Below, piece by piece: positions 57,800-64,000 of a stretch of 64,000 nt of DNA. The translations under genes and the position numbers were made by a program. Position 1 is the stretch's first letter. Each line of letters opens with the position of its first letter. The stretch is from Hemileia vastatrix (taxonomy: Eukaryota; Basidiomycota; Pucciniomycetes; Pucciniales; Zaghouaniaceae). The notes below the pieces were generated by a model. That model ran no database searches. It saw nothing but the letters and a program-made list of their open reading frames with translations, and was not told the origin of the DNA. Location of the stretch: the NCBI GenBank assembly GCA_030280995.1, contig JASXTE010000002.1, forward strand, positions 34,615,183 through 34,679,182, given 5' to 3'.

Positions 57800-59470
57800 T
57801 TCACCTTCCTCTGTGCTAAAAAATCTTCTTTGATGTCTTTTATAGAATGATAAGGTCTGATAAGAAATAAAGAATCAGGGGAGATAGAGGATATTTAATT
57901 GTTTTGATTGAATATATCTTTCACAGGACAGCCCAAATTAATCAATGGGTTATAGTCAGGAAGAATATTAATTATGTTGGGGAGTGACTCAAGTCCTTGG
58001 GAGATAGCTATTAGGAAATTAGAAAGATAGAAATTCAAAATATTAATTAGTAGGGGGAAGTTGGTATCTTTTTGGGGTAATAATGTATCTTCAACTCATA
58101 TAGAGGATGGATCCTGCCCTAGAAGCTAAACCCCCAACAGGAGAAAATAAAGTTTGATATCCTGAGAGGCCAATTATTACATAGAGGATGTGGGAATTAG
58201 AAGGGCACTGTTTACTAATGTTAATATGAGTTGAATGTGCCCTAGCCCTGATAATATGTTATGCATGAGAGAGATGAAGTGAAAAAGGTCTCTCAATAAA
58301 ACCTGGGAAGCTTCTGAAGTCAGATATGTAAAATTGAAGTAAGCTAATACAGATGGGAGAGGAATTATACAATTATTCCATCTTGAATATAAATTAATTA
58401 TGAGAGGAAAGACAATAATTCAGGAAGAAATTACTATTTATAAAAGACTAAAAACATTTCTTGGAAAAGTAAGTCACATCATTTGAATGATGAACATATT
58501 TCCAATAATTTTCAGAGATCTTTCAATCACTCTAGGTTGAGATAAACCATCAGGAAATATTTCAGAAGCTAATATTAACTGAATTATAATTTGTACATAG
58601 ATTGAAGTCACAAGAGGTCCCACTTGACCAATGAAAATTTGAAAAATTAATGATTGGTTTTTTCATGTGTAATTTGAACTCCACTTGTTTAAAATATGAA
58701 TTAAGGTTTTCTCCCAAATTAAAATAATAGATTAGGAAAAATTGAAAAGTAAAAAAATACTAAAACTTCCACTTTTACAAAAGAAGAAACCAAATTTTCG
58801 ACTTGTGAAAAATGCTTATGGACACATAAATACATCCAGTAATTTTCTCAAGTTTCTATTATCTAGTATTGAAATAAAAATGCAGGATCTGAAGGGCCTT
58901 GAATATGCTCTTACTTTAAAGTCCTGTTTTAAAAAACTGCACAAAAATGAGTTAAAATAAAAGTGGATCTCAGTCAAAGTATATGAAAAATCTATTATTG
59001 CACATGCCTTGTAATCTTACTTGATTTCTGTTTAAAATCCATAGCACAGATTCAACTTCTTATAGTCAAAAAAGTGTTAGTAAGTTTATGAGATTAAGTC
59101 TATCTAATAAAATAATTTTCTTTTAATAATAAATATTATATTATATTTTTCCTCTGGAATTCTCTTAAAAAAGTTTTGAATAGTAAAACCAGATTTTAAT
59201 TCACTGAACTCAAGTTCCAGTAGAAATAAAGAAATTGATAAAGATACTCAACAATATATATTTACAAAAAACTTCAGTAACTTGAAGTGCTCTAAAGTCA
59301 TGCCCTGGGGTGCCCCACCCTGCCCCCCTTTTGGCAGCCACAAGTCCTTGCACAAGCCTCTCAGAATAACACTTACTTAATTCAATTTTTTCATTCTTAC
59401 TTAGCATATTTTTATCATATACTCTGATTTTTTTCATAGAATGAAGTTTTAAAATGAATCAGATAAACTT
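57800..59470. other. unassigned; purine-rich plus strand, no stable frame
   Basis: 57.85-58.5 kb is less AT-rich and looks like a decayed coding region (frequent TAG/TAA in all plus frames). A 72-codon plus-strand frame at 58,742-58,960, Lys/Leu-rich, has no recognisable motif. A C-rich stretch at 59,305-59,335 looks like a foreign junction. Confidence 0.3.
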
Positions 59471-59476
59471 TTCAAC

Positions 59477-61190
59477 AAAAGTTTAAGGCAACAAGTTGCC
59501 TCATGTTTTCAATAACAGCAGCTCAGAAAAAAAAAGAGGCAAAATATGAGGCACCATGTTGCCCCATATTTCACTCTTTGATCAAAGGCAGATGTGACAT
59601 ACACTAGGGTTCATCTGCATAAATATGAGGTGGAATGCTGCCTCATTGTTTGCTTTCTGGTAAATATTGAAAGTAATGGGTAGGTTAGTTGCTTACATGC
59701 ATACATGAGGTGACATGTCGCCTTATATATGCATGTGGGCAACTTGCTCTTTCACATTGAAAAAAAAAATACAAATAAAAACTGAATATTTACTTTGCAT
59801 ACATGAGGCGACATGTCGCCTCATGTATGAAATAACAAAATCTCAGAAAAAAAAAGAGGTAAAAGATGAGGCACAATGTTGCCTCATCTTTTTCTTGTTT
59901 GTCAAAGGCAGATGTGAAATACACTAGGGTGCATAGGAATAAAGATGAGGTGGCATTTTGCCTCATCTTTTGCTTCCTGTAAAATAGTGAAGCTAACTGG
60001 TAGGGTAGTTACTTACATGCATAGATGAGGTGACATGTCACCTCATGTATGCATGTGGGAAACTTTCTTTCTCACATTGAAAAAAAATGAAAAAAATTAA
60101 TATTCTAATTGCATACATGAGGCAACATGTTGCCTCATGTATGCAATAACAGAAGCCCAGAAGAAAAAGAGGCAAAAGATGATGCTCCATGTTGCCTCAT
60201 ATTTTTCTTGTTGGTCAAAGGCATATGTGACATACATTAGAGTGAATTTTCATAAAGATGAGGTGGAATGTTACCTCATCTTTTACTTTTTGGTAAATAG
60301 TGAAGGTAGTTGGTAGTGTAGTTTCTTACATGCATACATGAGGCGACATGTTGCCTCATGTATGCATGTGGGAAACTTGCTTTCTCACATTGAAAAAAAA
60401 TGAAAAAAATGAAATATTGTAATTGCATACATGAGGCGACATGTTGCCTCATGTATGCAATAACAGCAGCTCAGAAAAAAAACAGGCAAAAGATGAGGCA
60501 CCATGTTGCCTCATCTTTTGCTTGTTGGTCAAAGGAAGTTGCCACATACACTAGCCCATATTTTCTCAAAAAGATGATATGGAATGTTGCCTCATCTTTT
60601 TCTTTCTGGCACATAGTGAAGGTAATGGGTAGGGCAGTTTTTACATGCATAAATGAGGCAACATGTTGCTTCATGTATTTATGTGGGCAACTTGCTTTCT
60701 CACATTTAAAAAAAAATACAAAAAATAAACATAATATTATAATTGCATACATGAGGTGACATGTCGCCTCATGTATGCATGTAAACAGCTACCCTACCCA
60801 TTACTTTCACTATTTTACATAAAGCAAAAGATGACACAACATTCCACCTCATCTTTATTCAAATATGGCCTAGTGTATGTGTCATCTTCCTTTGACCAAC
60901 AAGCAAAAGATGAGGCAACATGGTGCCTCATCTTTTGCCTGTTTTTTTTCTGAGCTGCTGTTATTGCATACATGAGGCAACATGTTGCCTCATGTATGCA
61001 ATTACACTATTCAATTTTACTTTGAATAATTTTTATTTTTACAATGTGAGAAAGCAAGTTGCCCACATGCATATATGAGGCGACATGTTGCCTCATGTAT
61101 GCATGTAAGTAACTACACTACCCACTACCTTCACTATTTGCCAGAAAGTAAAAGATGATGCAACATGCCACCTCATCTTTAGGGAAATTT
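59477..61190. repeat. palindrome array, about 314-bp units, with central inversion
   Basis: Units contain four hairpins with a shared GAGGCRACATGTYGCCTC core. The largest is a 34-bp palindrome with arms GCATACATGAGGCRACA and TGTYGCCTCATGTATGC, found at 59,797, 60,111, 60,425 and 60,745 (period 314, 314, 320). A related 42-nt one lies at 60,328 and 60,643. A third, with GCAAAAGATGAGGC arms, is at 60,486. To the right of 60,761 the whole unit recurs as reverse complement: mirrored hairpins at 60,903, 60,966 and 61,065. The turning point is the centre of the hairpin at 60,745-60,778, which has the left flank of one hairpin type and the right flank of another. No coding. Confidence 0.92.
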
Positions 61191-61243
61191 ACCATGTCCT
61201 GGCGATATGAATAAATGCGCTGCATCATGTCATGAGGACATGG
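61190..61243. repeat. separate hairpin at the right edge of the array
   Basis: ACCATGTCCT at the left and AGGACATGGT at the right, with about 34 bp between. It differs in sequence from the array hairpins but is CATG-rich like them. The array sequence ends in the AAATTT just before it. Confidence 0.6.
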
Positions 61244-61249
61244 TAGATA

Positions 61250-61740
61250 TTTTGTATGTACAAAAGTGTGCCAAAATATCATTAAGGTACTATGTTGGAT
61301 TGAAACATATTGGTTAGCATATGTAGGAGAACATGTAGGAGCATGTTGCCTCATGTTTTAAATATCTTGTATAGTAAATTATATTGTGATTGGATGGATG
61401 AAATGCTATTATGGGGAGGGTTTGGTGAACTTTTCAATTTTAGATGAAAGTATTATAGATGAGGCAGTTTTCAGATCTCTTCAGAGGTGCAGCACATGAG
61501 AAGCTAATAAATTTTCATATATAGCTAATGATAAATAAACCTATTCTTAAAAGATAGAAAAGGTGAATCTGAAAAAAATTCAAGTTAAACTTTCTAAAAG
61601 AAGAGAATTAATAGTATTGTTTATATAGCTCTAAAATAGTTATTATAAATTAACATCACATTTTTTAAGTTGTGTGATGGAATAATCAAAATTTATTCAT
61701 ATTTTTTGGTCCCTGAAATTACTGGATTTTTTAAAGATAT
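61250..61740. other. AT-rich spacer
   Basis: One partial echo of the array (GTTGCCTCATG near 61,340). Otherwise nothing recognisable. Confidence 0.35.
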
Positions 61741-61744
61741 CTGT

Positions 61745-62282
61745 ATTCACTCTGATACTGAGGAAAGACAGGATGGGAGTAGTGTCATAACTCCAATCCT
61801 ATGGAGGAGTTCTTGTTTTACTTGACATTTAAATAAACTTAAAAAAGGGTGTATGTCTAAATTTCTTTCAAGTTTTCAATCTCAAACATATAAGTAAGCT
61901 ATCAGGAAAAGTTTGATCAAAAATTGAAGGTCCCTAAACCCTCAGAAATGGAAGGTTTTCAGCCTTTTTCAGGGCCCAGGAGTTTTCCTATGGATGATAT
62001 TGTTGAAGAGTATTTTACTGGGAAACTTCCAAAAGTCTTTCTAGAAGAAACACACAATTATAATTTGTCTGTGACAGAGTAGTTCATTTTTGATACTGAG
62101 AAAAAGGTCATTTTGGGAGATTTATCAACTTTTATAGAACTTTAATATTGTAAAAGTCAAGCTAGTTTGAAAGCAGAACAGCTTGAGTTTTTACAGAAGG
62201 ATAAATTGTCTCATTTATTTATACTAACTGCAGCTGTACTGTTTTTAACAAAAAAGAATTCTAGTTTTAATCCTTATTTTTA
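61745..62282 (+). pseudogene. unrecognised coding relic with two stops
   Basis: From about 61,925 one frame reads as a protein with only two stops over 118 codons: EMEGFQPFSGPRSFPMDD, VEEYFTGKLPKVFLEETHNY, a TAG, FIFDTEKKVILGDLSTFIEL, a TAA, then QASLKAEQLEFLQKDKLSHL. A short acidic open piece (HSDTEERQDGSS) lies upstream at about 61,745. Family unknown. It sits 0.9 kb before a Gypsy-like gag on the same strand, so it may belong to that element or to a decayed neighbour gene. Confidence 0.4.
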
Positions 62283-63186
62283 ATCATAGCATAGAGCATA
62301 CATGTAATCTGTTTAAATACTTTAAATTTCCGCTCCCTAAGTTTCTAAAATTACCCTTTAACTAAAATAATTATTAAAAAGTTTAAATAAAATCAGATTG
62401 AGTACTATAATGTGCCTGATTAGCTAGTTATGTTTGGTGAAAGTACACTTTTTTCTCTCCTATTTATATTTTTATCTGCTCTTTCATATTTTTTTTTCAA
62501 ATCCTTTTGTTTATCACTATAGGGTAAAACCTCAAATTATCAACTCATCTATTTTTTTTAGATTATGGTGAAGTATATTCCTGAAACTATGATTCAATTT
62601 TAAAAATTACAGGTTTCAGATTAATCTGAATGAGTGCATTCTTTTATATATATATATATTTATAAAATTTCAAGTATAAGTCTATTTTTGAATTGAGATT
62701 CTAACTCTTATACCATAAAAAATTCATCAGGTAATTTAAAAAATTTCACATTATTTTCTAGAATTCATTTTGAAAATATGGTAAAATTAATAATATTATA
62801 TTATTTCATGTAGTAAAATTTTCAATGATTAAATTAAACCCACACTTCCTTCACAAAAACAGGGTATGAGAATTTTATATGTTCTTTCATTGAATTTTGT
62901 CCTGGTAAAGTCTATGTTTCCAGCCTGCAGAAAGAAAATTATGAAAATGTATTGCATGGCCTGAAATAAATGTTGTAAAGGAACTTAGTATGAAGGACTT
63001 CTTTCTTGGAAAATGAAGCTAATATAGAACTAAGGCAAATTTTTTGAAAATTACTCAAGTTCAAATCAGATAGACAGCTTCAACAATAAGCATTAAGATA
63101 TAATTTTTCTAAATTTTTTTTTTGGTACAGTGACATTCACAGTTTTGGTTTGGCTTGTAACTATTTTAAGCGAAAAATTTCCTTAA
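62283..63186. other. AT-rich gene-free spacer, possible Gypsy-4 leader
   Basis: Low-complexity AT sequence, including a TA dinucleotide run at about 62,647. No LTR end could be recognised. Confidence 0.35.
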
Positions 63187-64000
63187 AAGGTTACTTCTGA
63201 TGTTACTTTAAGATACCTGAAAAACCACTTGAATGAAAGTCATCTAACTTTTGACCAGGTGCATCAAATCCTTCAGAAAATAGAAATGTCAGGAGGAGTG
63301 GTAAACCTCTCTCCCCCAACGATTCTGAAAGAATTCAAACCTCAAATAAATCTGGACAATCCTTTAATAGGTATAAAGATAAAAATATCCCTCTGGCCCA
63401 GAAGGTAAAAAATCTGTCAAGTCACATAAAAGAACTGAAAACAGACAATATAAAATAAAAATCCAGAGTAGATACTCTATGGGATCAGATGCAGGAGCTG
63501 TTAAAGAAAAGTTAAGGTCAACATCAACCTATGCAACCAAACCAGCATCAGCCCCAGCAGACCCCAAAAACCATGGAGGTTGAGCAATAGAAATGGAACT
63601 ATCTTATAAGCCACTACCAAAAGGAGGTGCAACCCCCTCCATCTCATCAACCTGTTTCATACATGACACCTAATTACCAACCTCAACCTGACCATCCTTA
63701 CCTGGAAATCAGGAAATAGAAGGCCCATGCACAGGGGAAGTTTCCTCCTTTTCCATGGTGAGTAACCTTTTTGATAAGAATTTTGGTACGTACAATACTA
63801 AGTCTTCTTCTTCAGGTAGTATTGTTGAAATTAGTGACAGAACTTTTAAACCTCTTGAAAAAAAATTCTGGTTATGAGTATCCCTAATGAGGTAATTAGT
63901 AAATTGTTATTTTTTGATCCTTTACATTTAAATTCAACTTCTTTAGTTAATCCTTCTCTTGAAATTAAAAATTATTCTGTTGCCCTTGAAGCTTATGTCT
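63187..64000 (+). pseudogene. Gypsy-4 gag remnant running off the window
   Basis: Begins with an open stretch (TLRYLKNHLNESHLTFDQVH) of unknown origin. From about 63,400 it matches the Gypsy-1 gag coiled-coil frame: QKVKNLSSHIKELKTDN against QQVKSLSTHIKELRTEN, then SRVDTL, a Gln/Pro-rich tail and FPPFPW plus stop where Gypsy-1 has PRKPW plus stop. Several TAA/TAG codons show it is decayed. After the stop the next frame resembles Gypsy-1 downstream of 26,650. The element continues beyond 64,000. Confidence 0.55.

Noticed and set aside
57850..58480. nuclear copy of mitochondrial DNA
   Set aside because: Composition suggested it, but I could not match any mitochondrial protein in either strand or with the TGA=Trp code.
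59300..59340. small GC-rich gene or RNA
   Set aside because: Only about 40 bases of C-rich sequence with no frame or fold; probably a foreign junction.
60400..60953. open frames of about 65-119 codons on both strands in the palindrome array
   Set aside because: They are products of palindromic symmetry; the same peptides appear on opposite strands and no start is conserved between units.
62640..62662. TA microsatellite as a regulatory site
   Set aside because: A short TA run in AT-rich DNA is expected by chance.

Overview
The window looks like a transposon-dominated stretch of a large, AT-rich eukaryotic nuclear genome, most likely fungal. Hints are short GT-AG introns (62 and 87 nt) in the one convincing host gene, a Copia polyprotein with a fungal-style Cys/His Gag motif followed by CFQLHPEK, Tad1-like LINE ORF1 remnants, and chromodomain Gypsy elements. 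A rust fungus (Pucciniales) or a related basidiomycete with an expanded genome is my best guess, but the sequence alone does not prove it. I see no bacterial-type operons, tRNA or rRNA genes, or CRISPR.

Layout. 1-2.5 kb: AT-rich, with a complete 271-bp miniature element (202-472, TSD TTA). 2.5-6.4 kb: decayed minus-strand Gypsy. 7.5-8.2 kb: plus-strand Gypsy integrase tail and chromodomain whose end is copied as an inverted repeat. 8.4-10.2 kb: LINE ORF1 remnant, minus strand. 10,991-16,305: full-length young Copia on the minus strand (TSD CAATG, 591-bp LTRs, one intact 1336-codon polyprotein), primed by a half initiator-tRNA site, with Asn where a catalytic integrase Asp is expected. 16.3-23.9 kb: the least repetitive part, with foldback elements, a 912-bp tandem duplication and a multi-exon zinc-finger gene (about 22.0-23.5 kb).

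24-39 kb: nested Gypsy elements. Gypsy-1 (24,395-32,828, TSD AAACT) sits inside an older minus-strand LTR (23,951-33,677). That LTR lies head-to-head, 7 bp away, with the 5' LTR of Gypsy-2 (33,685-38,912), which is cut by another insertion. 39-52.6 kb: no genes. The main content is a satellite of about 609-bp units (40.2-48.2 kb), each carrying a near-perfect 42-nt hairpin, flanked by pieces of a family whose ends are CTAG-centred palindromes next to C-runs. 52.6-54.2 kb: a third, truncated Gypsy copy. 54.2-57.3 kb: an unrecognised minus-strand coding relic, split by a solo LTR (TSD GTGGA). 59.5-61.2 kb: a second palindrome array (314-bp units) that flips orientation through the middle of one hairpin. 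61.7-64 kb: unrecognised coding relics and the start of a fourth, decayed Gypsy-like gag.

The strongest candidates for something undescribed are the two hairpin satellites. They are unrelated in sequence, but in both the repeat direction reverses exactly at a hairpin. This suggests hairpin-driven inversion or amplification, or a source of double-stranded RNA.
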